DNA of 52,281 nucleotides, from the NCBI GenBank assembly GCA_021300175.1, contig JAJTIC010000001.1, positions 1 to 52,281 on the forward strand. The letters are read 5' to 3'. A program made the position numbers and the translations under genes. The notes under the pieces were generated by a model. The model ran no database searches. It was not told where the DNA came from and was given only the letters and a program-made list of their open reading frames with translations. This DNA comes from Pseudomonadota bacterium (GTDB lineage Bacteria > Bdellovibrionota > Bdellovibrionia > Bdellovibrionales > Bdellovibrionaceae). This document shows, one piece after another, positions 42,225 through 52,281 of this stretch (the stretch's first letter is position 1; each line of letters begins with the position of its first letter).

Positions 42225-42749
42225 ATGATTACTCGCGCAGATAAAGAGCAGCAAATTAAAGCTCTTGCTGACAAGGTTGCGAAATCCAAGGGTGCTTTCG
42301 TCGTAGATTTTAAAGGAATGAAAGTTGAGCAAGTAACAAGCTTGCGTAAAAAGCTTTCTTCTTCTGAATCTGAGATGAAAGTCGTTCGCAATACATTGGC
42401 ACGCCGGGCACTGAAGGATTTCCCTAAAGTGAGTGAAGCACTCGATAAGTCATTCAAGGGCACTAATGCACTTGTTTTCTCTTATGGTGAAGTGAACACG
42501 ACGGCTAAAATCTTGGCGGATTTCGCAAAAGACGTAGAGGTCTTACAAATTAAGACTGGCGTTATGGATGGCGAAGCGCTGAACGACGCGAAAATTAAAT
42601 TCTTGGCAACTCTTCCAGGTAAGAATGAGCTCAGAGCTATGTTCCTCGGAGTCCTTAATGCTCCCGGATCAAAACTCGCTCGCTGCTTGAATGAGTACGC
42701 AAAGAAACTGGGTGGTGGGGAAGCTACTGAAGCTGCTCCGCAAGCATAA
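42225..42749 (+). CDS. rplJ: 50S ribosomal protein L10
   Basis: The 174-residue stalk base protein carries L7/L12 dimers. The conserved RNA-binding domain starts with [20 protein letters not shown], followed by [16 protein letters not shown] and TGVMDGEAL. The helical C-terminus ([20 protein letters not shown]) is where L12 binds. AAAGGAGG precedes the ATG. The upstream leader suggests feedback control. Confidence 0.96.
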   Translation: MITRADKEQQIKALADKVAKSKGAFVVDFKGMKVEQVTSLRKKLSSSESEMKVVRNTLARRALKDFPKVSEALDKSFKGTNALVFSYGEVNTTAKILADFAKDVEVLQIKTGVMDGEALNDAKIKFLATLPGKNELRAMFLGVLNAPGSKLARCLNEYAKKLGGGEATEAAPQA

Positions 42750-42776
42750 CTATAATGATTAAATTTGGAGGACATA

Positions 42777-43151
42777 ATGTCTCTTACTAATGAACAACTC
42801 GTAGAAGAACTTTCTAAAAAGACGGTTCTTGAGATCGCTGAACTTGTAAAGATGCTGGAAGAGAAGTGGGGCGTTTCTGCTGCTGCTCCTGTTGCAGTTG
42901 TAGCTGGTGGAGCTGCTGCTGGAGCTCCTGCTGAAGAAAAAACAACTTTCGACGTTATCCTTAAGGATGGCGGCGCGAACAAGATCAATGTGATCAAAGA
43001 AGTTCGTGCATTGACTGGTTTGGGCCTCGGCGAAGCGAAAGCTCTCGTAGAAGGTGCGCCTAAGACAGTTAAAGAAGGCGTGACTAAAGAAGACGCTGCT
43101 AAGATGAAAGAAGTCTTAGAAAAAGCCGGCGCTAAAGTCGAAGTTAAGTAA
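42777..43151 (+). CDS. rplL: 50S ribosomal protein L7/L12
   Basis: The 124-residue stalk protein has an N-terminal dimerisation helix ([20 protein letters not shown]), an Ala-rich hinge ([20 protein letters not shown]) and a C-terminal factor-binding domain ([20 protein letters not shown]). The start at 42777 follows GGAGG; an upstream in-frame TTG at 42765 is rejected. A GC hairpin after it may attenuate read-through to rpoB. Confidence 0.97.
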   Translation: MSLTNEQLVEELSKKTVLEIAELVKMLEEKWGVSAAAPVAVVAGGAAAGAPAEEKTTFDVILKDGGANKINVIKEVRALTGLGLGEAKALVEGAPKTVKEGVTKEDAAKMKEVLEKAGAKVEVK

Positions 43152-43167
43152 TCTTAAAATTTATGAT

Positions 43168-43189
43168 GGCTCGGGCAGGGTCCCGGGCC
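43168..43189 (+). terminator. Attenuator-like hairpin between rplL and rpoB
   Basis: GGCTCGGG (43168-43175) pairs with CCCGGGCC (43182-43189), including wobble, without a T-run. Its position matches the partial terminator that sets the rplL:rpoB ratio in E. coli. Confidence 0.45.
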
Positions 43190-43294
43190 ACAAGCTGTGA
43201 GGTCTGACGAGCTTCCTCCGCACAAAGAGTTCGCGTTTGTTCTCTGACGTTAAAGAGAATAAAAATTTGATGGTTAGTTACTCAAGGAGAAAGA

Positions 43295-46200
43295 ATGTCC
43301 ACAATGACTCCGATCACAGCTTCTAATATTCGTCTTCGCAAGACTTTTGCGAAAAATAAACAAGTCATCGAAATCCCAAATCTGATTGAATTGCAAAAGA
43401 GTTCTTATGAGGCCTTCTTGCAAAAGGATTCCGATTCAGACAGAAGAACCGACACTGGTCTCCAGGGCGTTTTCAAATCTGTTTTTCCAATTTCTGACTT
43501 TAATAACACTTCAAGCTTAGAGTTTGTTTCTTACTCTCTAGAGCCAGCAAAGTATGATGTTGATGAGTGCCGTCAGCGCGGCATGACATATGCGGCGCCA
43601 ATCAAAGTTACCTTGCGATTGATCGTTTTTGATGTGGATGAGGAAACTGAAGCGCGCTCTATTCGTGACGTCAAAGAACAGGAAGTTTACCTCGGTGAAA
43701 TTCCACTCATGACTGCGAACGGATCGTTTATCATCAATGGTACAGAGCGTGTTGTTGTTTCTCAGTTACACCGCTCTCCCGGTGTTTTCTTTGATCATGA
43801 CGGTGGTAAGAACAATGCCAGCGGTAAATTGATCTACTCTGCACGCGTGATTCCATACCGTGGTTCTTGGTTGGATTTCGAATTTGATCAGAAGGATTTG
43901 ATCCATGTGCGTATCGATCGCCGGAGAAAGTTTCCTGTCACAATCGTCCTTAAATCTCTGGGTTACACTACAGAACATCTCCTCGAGTATTTCTATGATC
44001 TCGATGAAGTGACGGTGAAAGGTAAGAAGCTCTTCAGAAAACTTGATATCGAAAGAATGTCTGGTCAAAGAGCGATTGTTGATATCGTAGATCCTAAATC
44101 TGGTGAAGCCCTTGTTAAGGCTGGTCGTCGTATCACTCGTGCTGTGGTTAAAAAAGTGAAAGACTTGGGTTTGACAGAAATTGAAGTCACTCCTGAAGAC
44201 CTGGATGGTAAGGTTTTAGCTAAACCATTGATCGATGAGTCCACTGGTGAAATCATCGCTGATGCCAATGCAGAGTTAACAAAAACAAGTATTCTTCAAG
44301 CGATCGAAGCAGGTATCGACCGTATTTACCTTATTTTCTTTGACGGCTTGTCCGTTGGTCCTTACCTCCGAAATACTTTGCTCGTCGATAAGGTCACTAA
44401 CAAAGAAGAAGCACTTCTGAAAATTTACCAGCACTTGCGTCCTGGTGAGCCTCCAACTTTGGATGCAGCGACTGCATTTTTCCACAGATTGTTTTTTGAT
44501 CCAGAGACCTATGATCTGTCTGAAGTGGGCCGTATCAAAATTAATCACAGATTTAACATTCCTATGGAAGAGTGTCCGCCAGAGTTCAGAACTCTGACGA
44601 ATAAAGATATCCTTTCTACAGTCAAGACTTTGATCGATCTGAAAAATGGTCGTGGGGTTGTGGATGATATCGATCACTTGGGAAATCGTCGTGTCCGTTC
44701 AGTGGGTGAGCTTTTGGAGAATCAATATCGTATTGGTCTTGTCCGTATGGAAAGAGCAATTCGCGAGCGCATGAGCTTGCAAGATGTTGAAACTATGATG
44801 CCTCATGATCTGGTGAATGCAAAACCCGTGAACGCAGTTGTGAAAGAGTTTTTCGGATCTTCTCAGCTGTCTCAGTTCATGGATCAGACAAATCCTCTTT
44901 CTGAAATTACTCATAAGCGACGTTTATCAGCACTTGGGCCCGGTGGTCTAACGCGTGATCGCGCTGGATTCGAAGTGCGAGACGTGCATCCGACTCACTA
45001 TGGACGTATTTGTCCCATCGAAACCCCTGAAGGGCCAAATATCGGTTTGATCGCTTCATTGGCGACGTATGCTCGTATCAACAAGCATGGGTTTATTGAA
45101 ACTCCTTATAGAAAAGTAGATACTGCCAAAGTTTCTACAGAAATTACTTACATGTCTGCTCTGGAAGAGTCTGGTCATAAGATTGCGCCGGCAACTCGAG
45201 ACGCTCTGACTACGGCGAGAGAATTAAAAGATTCAAGCGTGATTTGCCGAGTAAATGGTGAATACGAGATCGTGAATAAAGATAACGTTTCTCTCATGGA
45301 CGTTTCTCCCTCACAGCTTGTCTCTATCGCTGCGTCACTCATTCCATTCCTTGAGCACGACGATGCGAATCGTGCTTTGATGGGTTCAAACATGCAGCGT
45401 CAAGCGGTTCCTCTTTTGAGAAGCCGGTCACCACTAGTTGGAACTGGTGTTGAACGTTTGGTGGCTCGCGATTCTGGAACTTCAGTCGTTGCACTCAATG
45501 ATGGTATCGTCGAAGAAGTAGATGCCTCTCGTATCGTTGTTCGTCGTTTGGCAAAAGCCGGTGAACTTGGTGCCAACGTAGATATTTACAATCTGACGAA
45601 GTACCAGAGAACGAATCAAAATACTTGTTTCAATCAAAAGCCAATCGTCAATGTGGGTGATCGTGTAGGTCGCGGCGATATTGTTGCTGATGGTCCTTCC
45701 ACAGAGCTCGGTGAATTAGCACTTGGGCAGAATATCCTCGTGGCTTTCACTCCTTGGCAAGGATACAACTTCGAGGACTCTATCCTGATCTCTGAGCGTT
45801 TAATCAAAGAAGACACTTATACTTCTGTTCATATTGAAGAATTTGAGTGTGTTGCTCGAGATACGAAGCTCGGTAAAGAGGAAATCACTCGTGACATTGC
45901 CAACGTTGGTGAAGAGGCTTTGAAAGACCTCGATACTTCAGGGATCATTCGCATTGGTGCTGATGTTCGTCCTGGCTGTATCCTTGTAGGGAAAGTCACT
46001 CCTAAAGGTGAAACTCAGCTGTCGCCTGAAGAGAAGCTCCTCCGCGCGATCTTCGGTGATAAAGCTGGCGACGTGAGAGATACTTCACTCAGAGCTCCAT
46101 CCGGCGTTTACGGGACAGTGATTGATGCTCAAGTTTACTCTCGTGAGGGGGCGGACCGTGACGAGCGTTTGGCTGTAATTATTGAAGAAAAGAGACGTAA

Positions 46201-47488
46201 GCTTGAGAAGGATTTGTCCGTTGAGCAGAACGTCATCAAGAATAATGCGATTGAAAAATTGAAGGATATTCTGGTTGGCAAAAAGACAACGGGTGTTCTT
46301 CTGAATGAAGATGGAAGTCAGAAGCTTCTTTCTAAAGGTCAAGAAATCACAAATGCAGATGTTGAGACAATTCCTTTTGAGCTCTTAACATACATCCCAC
46401 TTGATCAAGATTTGGAATATCAAGTGACTCGCATTTTGGATGGGGCACGCAATCAGTTGGATGCAGTTAAAATTGTCTTCAACGAGAAGATCGATCGCCT
46501 GAAAAAGGGCGATGAGCTTCCTCCGGGTGTGATCAAAATGGTTAAAGTTTATGTCGCCATCAAGCGAAAGCTTCAAGTTGGTGATAAGTTCGCTGGACGT
46601 CACGGGAATAAGGGTGTGGTTTCAAAGGTACTGCCCGTAGAAGATATGCCTTATCTCGCCGACGGAACACCTGTTGATATGGTTCTCAATCCACTGGGGG
46701 TTCCATCTCGTATGAACATCGGGCAGATCCTGGAAGTTCATTTAGGATGGGCAGCTCATGAACTGGGAAAGCAAATTGGCTCAATGTTGGATAATTGGAG
46801 CACGGACCAAGTGAAAAAACAGCTCGGGGAAGTTTTTGACGATACTGAGCATCAGCAGAGAATTTCAAATGCCGATGATGCATCTTTAAAAAAGATCGTT
46901 ACTCGAATGAAGGACGGCGTTCATGTTGGAACTCCGGTTTTTGATGGGGCACGTGAAGTTGATGTGAAGTCATTATTGGCAAAAGCTCAACTGCCTTCGA
47001 GAGCGCAGACCATCCTCTTTGATGGTCGAACTGGGGAGTCTTTCGAGAACCCGGTCACCGTAGGTATTATGTACATGTTGAAGCTACACCACCTTGTTGA
47101 AGAGAAGATTCATGCTCGTTCAATTGGACCCTATTCACTTGTTTCGCAGCAGCCACTGGGTGGTAAAGCCCAGTTCGGAGGCCAGCGTCTTGGGGAGATG
47201 GAAGTGTGGGCGATCGAAGCTTACGGTGCCGCTTATTCATTGCAAGAGTTCCTCACAGTTAAGTCAGATGACGTGGCAGGAAGAACTCGTATGTATGAAA
47301 GCATCGTGAAAGGTGAGAATATTCTTGAGCCAGGACTCCCAGAATCATTCAACGTTCTTGTGAAAGAGCTTCAGGCTCTTGGACTGAATGTTGAGTTGAT
47401 GGAATCGGATATTCTGACTGATGAGTCAGAAAATGATGAAGCCATGGATTCAGGTGAGAACACTGGTGAAGGAAATCAGCCGCACTAA
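43295..47488 (+). CDS. rpoB: RNA polymerase beta subunit
   Basis: The complete 1397-residue subunit has an uninterrupted frame. Landmarks are [19 protein letters not shown] (protrusion/lobe) and the rifampicin region [20 protein letters not shown] with [19 protein letters not shown]. The catalytic-face blocks [14 protein letters not shown] and [19 protein letters not shown] and the C-terminal [20 protein letters not shown] follow. The rifampicin-site residues look like the sensitive type. A 49-bp gap leads to rpoC. Confidence 0.98.
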   Translation: MSTMTPITASNIRLRKTFAKNKQVIEIPNLIELQKSSYEAFLQKDSDSDRRTDTGLQGVFKSVFPISDFNNTSSLEFVSYSLEPAKYDVDECRQRGMTYAAPIKVTLRLIVFDVDEETEARSIRDVKEQEVYLGEIPLMTANGSFIINGTERVVVSQLHRSPGVFFDHDGGKNNASGKLIYSARVIPYRGSWLDFEFDQKDLIHVRIDRRRKFPVTIVLKSLGYTTEHLLEYFYDLDEVTVKGKKLFRKLDIERMSGQRAIVDIVDPKSGEALVKAGRRITRAVVKKVKDLGLTEIEVTPEDLDGKVLAKPLIDESTGEIIADANAELTKTSILQAIEAGIDRIYLIFFDGLSVGPYLRNTLLVDKVTNKEEALLKIYQHLRPGEPPTLDAATAFFHRLFFDPETYDLSEVGRIKINHRFNIPMEECPPEFRTLTNKDILSTVKTLIDLKNGRGVVDDIDHLGNRRVRSVGELLENQYRIGLVRMERAIRERMSLQDVETMMPHDLVNAKPVNAVVKEFFGSSQLSQFMDQTNPLSEITHKRRLSALGPGGLTRDRAGFEVRDVHPTHYGRICPIETPEGPNIGLIASLATYARINKHGFIETPYRKVDTAKVSTEITYMSALEESGHKIAPATRDALTTARELKDSSVICRVNGEYEIVNKDNVSLMDVSPSQLVSIAASLIPFLEHDDANRALMGSNMQRQAVPLLRSRSPLVGTGVERLVARDSGTSVVALNDGIVEEVDASRIVVRRLAKAGELGANVDIYNLTKYQRTNQNTCFNQKPIVNVGDRVGRGDIVADGPSTELGELALGQNILVAFTPWQGYNFEDSILISERLIKEDTYTSVHIEEFECVARDTKLGKEEITRDIANVGEEALKDLDTSGIIRIGADVRPGCILVGKVTPKGETQLSPEEKLLRAIFGDKAGDVRDTSLRAPSGVYGTVIDAQVYSREGADRDERLAVIIEEKRRKLEKDLSVEQNVIKNNAIEKLKDILVGKKTTGVLLNEDGSQKLLSKGQEITNADVETIPFELLTYIPLDQDLEYQVTRILDGARNQLDAVKIVFNEKIDRLKKGDELPPGVIKMVKVYVAIKRKLQVGDKFAGRHGNKGVVSKVLPVEDMPYLADGTPVDMVLNPLGVPSRMNIGQILEVHLGWAAHELGKQIGSMLDNWSTDQVKKQLGEVFDDTEHQQRISNADDASLKKIVTRMKDGVHVGTPVFDGAREVDVKSLLAKAQLPSRAQTILFDGRTGESFENPVTVGIMYMLKLHHLVEEKIHARSIGPYSLVSQQPLGGKAQFGGQRLGEMEVWAIEAYGAAYSLQEFLTVKSDDVAGRTRMYESIVKGENILEPGLPESFNVLVKELQALGLNVELMESDILTDESENDEAMDSGENTGEGNQPH

Positions 47489-47537
47489 TCGTGTGGCTGT
47501 GAGCTTTGAGTTTTAAACTTTAAGAATGAGGTGACCT

Positions 47538-50500
47538 TTGAGAGACTTACTAAACTTTTTTGATAAACCAAAAGATCCACTTTCGTTTGATGCAGTCAGG
47601 GTGTCCCTGGCTTCACCAGAAATGATTCGGGATTGGTCTTTTGGCGAAGTAAAGAAGCCAGAGACAATTAACTACAGAACTTTCAAGCCAGAGCGCGATG
47701 GATTGTTCTGCGCAAAGATTTTCGGTCCCATCAAGGATTACGAATGTCTTTGTGGAAAATATAAGAGAATGAAATACCGTGGCGTTATTTGTGAGAAGTG
47801 TGGCGTTGAGGTCACTCAATCCAAAGTACGCCGTGAGCGCATGGGTCATATTGAGTTGGCAACTCCTGTTGCCCATATTTGGTTCTTAAGATCATTGCCT
47901 TCAAGAATTGGTAACCTTTTGAATCTTTCTTTGAAAGAAGTAGAAAAGGTTCTTTATTGTGAAGCTTATGTAGTGATTGATCCAATGGAGACTTCTCTCT
48001 TGGAGGGCCAGGTCCTCACTGAGGAAGCTTACCAATCGGCATTGAACGAGTTCGGTCCAAACTTTAAAGCAGGTATGGGTGGAGAATCAGTTCGCGATCT
48101 TCTCCGTAAGATTGACGTCGAATACTTATCTAAGAAGCTCAGACTTGAATTGAAAGATGCGAAATCAGACGCGGCGGTGAAGAAGCTGTCAAAGCGATTG
48201 AAGGTTGTTGAGGCTTTTAAAGGATCAATCAATAAACCTGAGTGGATGATGCTTGAAGCATTGCCTGTCTTACCTCCAGACCTGAGACCACTTGTTCCTT
48301 TGGATGGTGGACGTTTCGCGACTTCAGATCTAAATGATCTCTATCGCCGAGTTATTAATAGAAATAATCGTTTGAAGAGACTCCAAGAGCTCAATGCTCC
48401 TGACATTATCATCCGCAATGAAAAGCGAATGTTGCAGGAGTCAGTGGACGCGCTTTTAGATAACGGAAGACGTGGAAAGACGTTCACTGGTCCGAATAAG
48501 CGTCCGCTCAGATCTCTCAGTGATATGCTGAAGGGAAAGCAAGGTCGATTCAGACAGAATCTTCTTGGTAAGCGCGTGGACTACTCTGGTCGTTCGGTGA
48601 TCGTAGTTGGTCCCAATTTGAAGTTGCACCAGTGTGGACTTCCGAAAAAAATGGCTCTCGAACTCTTCAAGCCGTTTGTTTATAACAAACTTGAAGAAAA
48701 AGGCCTTTCAACAACAATTAAGCAATCAAAGCGTTTGGTCGATCAGGAAACAACTGAAGTTTGGGATATTTTGGCGGACGTGGTGAAAGAACATCCTGTC
48801 ATGTTGAACCGAGCTCCAACACTTCACCGTTTGGGTATTCAAGCGTTTGAACCAGTTCTTCACGAGGGTAAAGCGATCCAGTTGCACCCACTTGTTTGTA
48901 CAGCGTTCAATGCCGACTTTGACGGGGACCAAATGGCAGTTCACGTGCCACTCTCCATTGAAGCTCAAGTTGAGGCTCGAGTTTTGATGATGTCGACAAA
49001 TAACATTCTTTCTCCAGCGCATGGAAAACCAATCATCAATCCTTCTCAGGATATCGTCTTGGGAATGTACTGGCTGACGCGAATTCGCCCGGGAGCAAAA
49101 GGCTCAGGAAAGGTTTTCTCTTCAGTTCTAGAAGCTGAGTATGCTTATGAGGCAGGACTTGTGGATCTTCAGGCGAATGTAAAAGTTCGTATCAATGGTA
49201 AGGTTCGTGAAACAACAGTTGGTCGTGCGATTCTTTCTTCGATTGTTCCTAAAGAGGTTCCTTTCGAAGAAATCAACCAAGTCATGAGCAAAAAGACGAT
49301 TGCTCAGCTGATTGATAAAACATTCCGCCTTGCAGGTGCGAAATCGACCTGTATTTTGGCTGATAAAATCATGGAAATGGGTTTTAAGTTTTCAACTCGA
49401 GCCGGTATTTCCATCTGTATCGACGACATGGTGATCCCTGAAACTAAGACAAAACTTCTTGGCGACGCTGAGAAACAAGTGTCTGAAATTCAGCAGCAAT
49501 ACGAAGAAGGTTTGATCACTGATGGGGAACGATACAACAAGGTGGTCGATATTTGGGCGCAGACTGCGGATCGTGTTGCAAAAGACATGATCGTACAGAT
49601 CGAAAAGCAAAAGTTTATGGTTGATGGCAAAGAAGTTCAGGGACCGTCATTCAACTCGATCTTCGTTATGGCGGATTCTGGAGCGCGGGGATCTGCTGCT
49701 CAGATTCGTCAGTTGGGTGGAATGCGTGGTTTGATGGCTAAACCCTCTGGTGAAATCATCGAGTCGCCAATCACCGCAAACTTCCGTGAGGGTCTGAACG
49801 TTCTTCAGTACTTCATCTCTACTCACGGTGCTCGTAAGGGTCTCGCCGATACAGCTCTTAAAACAGCGAACTCTGGATACCTGACTCGACGTCTGGTGGA
49901 TGTGGCGCAAGATGTGATCGTATCAGATCTTGACTGTGGAACTGAAGACGGATTGGAAATCACTCCAGTCTACGAGGGTGGCGAGATTATTCAGCCTATC
50001 GGAGATCGTCTTCTCGGAAGAACAGCATTGAGAGATGTTGTTGATCCATACACAAATCAAGTGATCGTTCCTGCAAATACTGAAGTGACCGAAAAGCACA
50101 TCGGTAAAATTGACGAGCTTGGTATCGAGAAGGTTTACATTCGCTCAGCTTTGACTTGCAAAACAAAGCGTGGGGTCTGTGTCAAGTGTTATGGCCGTGA
50201 TCTCGCTCGCGGAGCGACGGTGAACTTGGGTGAAGCAGTTGGAATTATCGCCGCACAGTCAATCGGTGAACCTGGAACTCAGCTGACAATGAGAACTTTC
50301 CACTTGGGTGGGGCGGCATCTCGTGCGGTTGAGCAATCTGTTCACACAAGCAGATACGAAGGTACTTTAAAGCTCAGAAACGTACATTCTGTAAGCAATC
50401 GAAATGGTAAACTGACTGTCATGAACCGTAACGGTGAAGCAGTTGTTATCGATGAGAGCGGACGCGAGCGTGAAAACTTCAAGCTTGTTTATGGAGCTGT

Positions 50501-50966
50501 CTTGAATTTCAAAGATGGCGAGAAAGTATCAAAGGGAGCAACGGTTGCAGAGTGGGATCCGTATTCGAATCCAATCATTTCAGAAGTCACAGCATTTGTG
50601 AAATTCCAGGATATCGAAGAAGGTTCGACGATGACCGAGCAAGTGGATCCAGTGACTGGGTTCGCTACAAAAGTCATTACTGAAACTAAACAATCAGACA
50701 TCAAGCCAACAGTGTTGTTAGTAGACGCTAACGGACATCAGCTAAATCTCCCTGGTCGAGATATTCCTGCAAGATATTTGATCCCAGTTGGCGCTCAGCT
50801 TCTTGTCTCAGACGGGCAGGAAGTGACTTCTGGTGATGTGATCGCGAAACTCCACCGTGAAACCTCTAAAACAAGAGATATCACTGGGGGTCTTCCGAGA
50901 GTTGCAGAGTTATTCGAAGCTCGAAAGCCCAAAGAAGCTGCGATCGTGTCTGAAATTGATGGTTAA
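47538..50966 (+). CDS. rpoC: RNA polymerase beta' subunit, N-terminal part ending at an in-frame TAA
   Basis: The 1142-residue part starts at TTG (after GAGGTGA): clamp with first zinc site ([20 protein letters not shown]), [20 protein letters not shown], the active-site [12 protein letters not shown] (~458), the second zinc site ([19 protein letters not shown]), the bridge helix with [20 protein letters not shown], and the trigger-loop end [18 protein letters not shown]. The frame stops at TAA 50964-50966, after VSEIDG. The same frame continues downstream with conserved beta' sequence. If read through, the product would be 1373 residues, a normal size. Confidence 0.93.
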   Translation: MRDLLNFFDKPKDPLSFDAVRVSLASPEMIRDWSFGEVKKPETINYRTFKPERDGLFCAKIFGPIKDYECLCGKYKRMKYRGVICEKCGVEVTQSKVRRERMGHIELATPVAHIWFLRSLPSRIGNLLNLSLKEVEKVLYCEAYVVIDPMETSLLEGQVLTEEAYQSALNEFGPNFKAGMGGESVRDLLRKIDVEYLSKKLRLELKDAKSDAAVKKLSKRLKVVEAFKGSINKPEWMMLEALPVLPPDLRPLVPLDGGRFATSDLNDLYRRVINRNNRLKRLQELNAPDIIIRNEKRMLQESVDALLDNGRRGKTFTGPNKRPLRSLSDMLKGKQGRFRQNLLGKRVDYSGRSVIVVGPNLKLHQCGLPKKMALELFKPFVYNKLEEKGLSTTIKQSKRLVDQETTEVWDILADVVKEHPVMLNRAPTLHRLGIQAFEPVLHEGKAIQLHPLVCTAFNADFDGDQMAVHVPLSIEAQVEARVLMMSTNNILSPAHGKPIINPSQDIVLGMYWLTRIRPGAKGSGKVFSSVLEAEYAYEAGLVDLQANVKVRINGKVRETTVGRAILSSIVPKEVPFEEINQVMSKKTIAQLIDKTFRLAGAKSTCILADKIMEMGFKFSTRAGISICIDDMVIPETKTKLLGDAEKQVSEIQQQYEEGLITDGERYNKVVDIWAQTADRVAKDMIVQIEKQKFMVDGKEVQGPSFNSIFVMADSGARGSAAQIRQLGGMRGLMAKPSGEIIESPITANFREGLNVLQYFISTHGARKGLADTALKTANSGYLTRRLVDVAQDVIVSDLDCGTEDGLEITPVYEGGEIIQPIGDRLLGRTALRDVVDPYTNQVIVPANTEVTEKHIGKIDELGIEKVYIRSALTCKTKRGVCVKCYGRDLARGATVNLGEAVGIIAAQSIGEPGTQLTMRTFHLGGAASRAVEQSVHTSRYEGTLKLRNVHSVSNRNGKLTVMNRNGEAVVIDESGRERENFKLVYGAVLNFKDGEKVSKGATVAEWDPYSNPIISEVTAFVKFQDIEEGSTMTEQVDPVTGFATKVITETKQSDIKPTVLLVDANGHQLNLPGRDIPARYLIPVGAQLLVSDGQEVTSGDVIAKLHRETSKTRDITGGLPRVAELFEARKPKEAAIVSEIDG

Positions 50967-51002
50967 GTAACCTTCGGTAAAGACGTCAAAGGTAAGCAGC
51001 GA

Positions 51003-51659
51003 GTGATTGTGACGCCAGAAGTAGGGGAGCAAAAAGAATATTTGATCCCTAAGGGTAAGCACGTGGCAGTTCGTGAAGGTGAGTACGTGAAAGCTGGTGA
51101 GGCTTTGATGGATGGTCCTACCAATCCTCACGATATTTTAAGAGTTTTGGGCGACAAGGCACTTTCAAGCTATCTCGTGAACGAAATCCAAGAGGTTTAC
51201 AGACTTCAAGGGGTTGCGATCAACGACAAGCATATTGAGGTGATTGTGCGGCAGATGTTACGTAAAGTTCAGGTTCTCGAGCCAGGTGACACTCGCTTCT
51301 TGGCGGGTGAACAGGTTGAGAGGTACTTTTACGATGAAGAAAATGATCGCGTGAACAGAGAGGGTGGTCAGCAAGCGACTTGTGAGCCATTACTCTTGGG
51401 TATCACGAAAGTTTCATTGAGCACTGATAGCTGGATCTCTGCGGCCTCGTTCCAAGAGACCACAAAGGTTCTCACTGAGGCTGCAATTAACTCAAAGACT
51501 GATTCACTGAGAGGTTTGAAAGAGAATATCATCATGGGTCGTCTGATCCCCGCAGGGACAGGGCTGACTTCCTACAAGCGCTGGAAGGTGATTGTAACTG
51601 ATGATGAGGTTCCTTCTTTCACACAGCTTCCAGGGTTTTCTATGCAGGGTCAGCCCTAA
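51003..51659 (+). CDS. rpoC: RNA polymerase beta' subunit, C-terminal part
   Basis: This is in the same frame as the preceding part. Conserved beta' sequence resumes right after the TAA ([20 protein letters not shown]). A GTG at 51003 could restart translation, with AAGGTAAG 8-15 nt upstream, but would lose the 12 residues between. The 218 residues contain [40 protein letters not shown] and [18 protein letters not shown]. These parts anchor the clamp and are essential in every known polymerase. It is therefore either made as a separate subunit or by read-through, or the stop is an error. Confidence 0.85.
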   Translation: MIVTPEVGEQKEYLIPKGKHVAVREGEYVKAGEALMDGPTNPHDILRVLGDKALSSYLVNEIQEVYRLQGVAINDKHIEVIVRQMLRKVQVLEPGDTRFLAGEQVERYFYDEENDRVNREGGQQATCEPLLLGITKVSLSTDSWISAASFQETTKVLTEAAINSKTDSLRGLKENIIMGRLIPAGTGLTSYKRWKVIVTDDEVPSFTQLPGFSMQGQP

Positions 51660-51680
51660 TTAGGAAATATTCAGAATGCT

Positions 51681-51712
51681 AAAAAAGGGCGGCCCTAGGC
51701 TGCCCTTTTTTT
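51681..51712 (+). terminator. Rho-independent terminator after rpoC
   Basis: AAAAAAGGGCGGCC (51681-51694) pairs with GGCTGCCCTTTTTTT (51698-51712), with one G-U, around loop CTA. This strong terminator ends the rpoBC transcript. Confidence 0.93.
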
Positions 51713-51733
51713 TGAAAAATGTTCAATCACGGC

Positions 51734-51762
51734 TTGACCGCCCAGGGCGGAGAAGCTACTTT
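51734..51762 (+). promoter_or_regulatory. Promoter of the str operon
   Basis: TTGACC (51734-51739), 17 nt, TACTTT (51757-51762) is a good sigma-70-like promoter just downstream of the rpoC terminator. It gives a leader of ~95 nt before rpsL. Confidence 0.65.
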
Positions 51763-51831
51763 TCCGGTCTCGTAAAACCGGAAGGTTATTGAGTAATTAT
51801 TTGCCTTCGGCCACCGGTGGTATAGGCAAAT
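51762..51831 (+). promoter_or_regulatory. Structured rpsL leader (two hairpins)
   Basis: TTCCGGT/ACCGGAA (51762-51783) and a second, longer stem ATTTGCC/GGCAAAT (51799-51831) enclosing the palindrome CCACCGGTGG (51811-51820) stand between the promoter and the AAAGGAG site. They may be an autoregulatory site for a ribosomal protein. Confidence 0.45.
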
Positions 51832-51862
51832 AGTGAAGCGATCGGCATACAAAGGAGAAACA

Positions 51863-52237
51863 ATGCCAACAATTAACCAGCTCATTCGACGTGAAAGAGT
51901 TGTACAAAAAAATCAGACGAAGTCACCAGCTCTGACTTCATGTCCACAAAAGCGTGGGGTCTGCACTAGAGTTTACACAACAACTCCAAAGAAGCCGAAT
52001 TCTGCTTTGAGAAAAGTAGCAAAAGTTCGTCTTTCAAATGGTTTTGAAGTGATTTCATACATTCCTGGCATCGGCCATAACTTACAAGAGCACTCTGTAG
52101 TTATGATCAGAGGCGGTCGTGTGAAGGATCTCCCAGGTGTTAGATATCACATCGTTCGTGGAGTACTTGATCTTCAAGGCGTTAATGGACGCTTGAGCAG
52201 CAGATCTAAGTACGGTGCAAAGAAACCCAAGAAGTAA
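51863..52237 (+). CDS. rpsL: 30S ribosomal protein S12
   Basis: The 124-residue decoding-site protein has [64 protein letters not shown] and [10 protein letters not shown]. The Lys in [13 protein letters not shown] corresponds to the streptomycin-sensitive type. ATG at 51863 follows AAAGGAGAAA; the frame start at 51833 is rejected. rpsG follows 27 bp later. Confidence 0.97.
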   Translation: MPTINQLIRRERVVQKNQTKSPALTSCPQKRGVCTRVYTTTPKKPNSALRKVAKVRLSNGFEVISYIPGIGHNLQEHSVVMIRGGRVKDLPGVRYHIVRGVLDLQGVNGRLSSRSKYGAKKPKK

Positions 52238-52264
52238 TTCTAAATTTTGAAAGATAGGTGACGT

Positions 52265-52281
52265 ATGGCTCGTCGTAAAAA
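52265..52281 (+). CDS. rpsG: 30S ribosomal protein S7 (first codons only)
   Basis: ATG at 52265 opens MARRK and runs out of the window. The gene is named from the sequence start and from the conserved rpsL-rpsG order of the str operon. Confidence 0.75.

Noticed and set aside
12004-50966. Genome-wide recoding of TAG or TAA as sense
   Set aside because: rplK, ribBX, ribH and ntrY end in TAG, and most nuo and ribosomal genes end in TAA, at normal family lengths.
1-52281. CRISPR arrays, insertion sequences, rRNA genes or replication origin
   Set aside because: No regularly spaced repeats, transposases, rRNA motifs or DnaA-box clusters were seen.

Overview
The window looks like a chromosomal segment of a Bdellovibrio-like predatory bacterium (Bdellovibrionota). 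This is inferred from protein character and gene order, not from a database search. The signs are a Bdellovibrio-type flagellin, secreted protease and lysozyme-fold genes, TonB/ExbB gliding-type gene remnants, an ntrYX pair and a moderate GC content. Most of the window is dense, well-kept housekeeping DNA. Between about 11.6 and 13.8 kb, and at a few other points, genes are visibly broken.

Layout. Positions 1-3228 (minus strand) hold a partial MsbA-type ABC exporter, an internally deleted dienelactone hydrolase and a secreted subtilisin. Positions 3411-9461 encode the peripheral arm of respiratory complex I (nuoB, fused nuoCD, E, F, G, I) without any membrane-arm gene. Positions 9468-11632 (minus) hold two secreted proteins, one with a lysozyme/transglycosylase-like core. 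Positions 11633-13808 are a decayed patch: an AgmX/TonB C-terminal domain with a nonsense codon, an intact ExbB/TolQ protein, an ExbD stub and a frameshifted hydrolase. Positions 13805-15372 carry a hypothetical gene and recO. Positions 15369-19442 (minus) carry a TPR/beta-barrel protein, a FecR-domain protein and a Xer-type recombinase. Next come a receiver-less sigma-54 activator, a nonsense-interrupted sulfotransferase, an H1-like Lys/Ala-rich protein, a lipoprotein and flagellin with a long structured leader. These are followed by clpB and a second putative lipoprotein.

Positions 28724-37941 form one tightly packed plus-strand run: ribE, ribBX, ribH, ntrY, ntrX, proS, pyrF, rlmB. Many neighbours overlap by 4 bases. 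Positions 37960-52281 are the translation and transcription supercluster: four tRNAs, tuf, tRNA-Trp, secE, nusG, rplKAJL, rpoBC, then the start of the str operon (rpsL, rpsG). The tRNA-tuf order matches the classical Thr-Tyr-Gly-Thr-tuf arrangement.

Two oddities in this core stand out. rpoC has an in-frame TAA (50964-50966) that splits beta-prime just after the trigger-loop region, with a possible GTG restart downstream. The tRNA in the Tyr slot keeps a complete Tyr-type class II body but has a GCA (Cys) anticodon, C37 and a mismatched anticodon stem. Either could be a sequencing or assembly error, so raw-read support is the first check. The clearest regulatory candidate is the flagellin leader. 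It has a sigma-28-like promoter about 270 nt upstream, paired hairpins, a CsrA-like site over a start codon and two small upstream ORFs with good ribosome binding sites.
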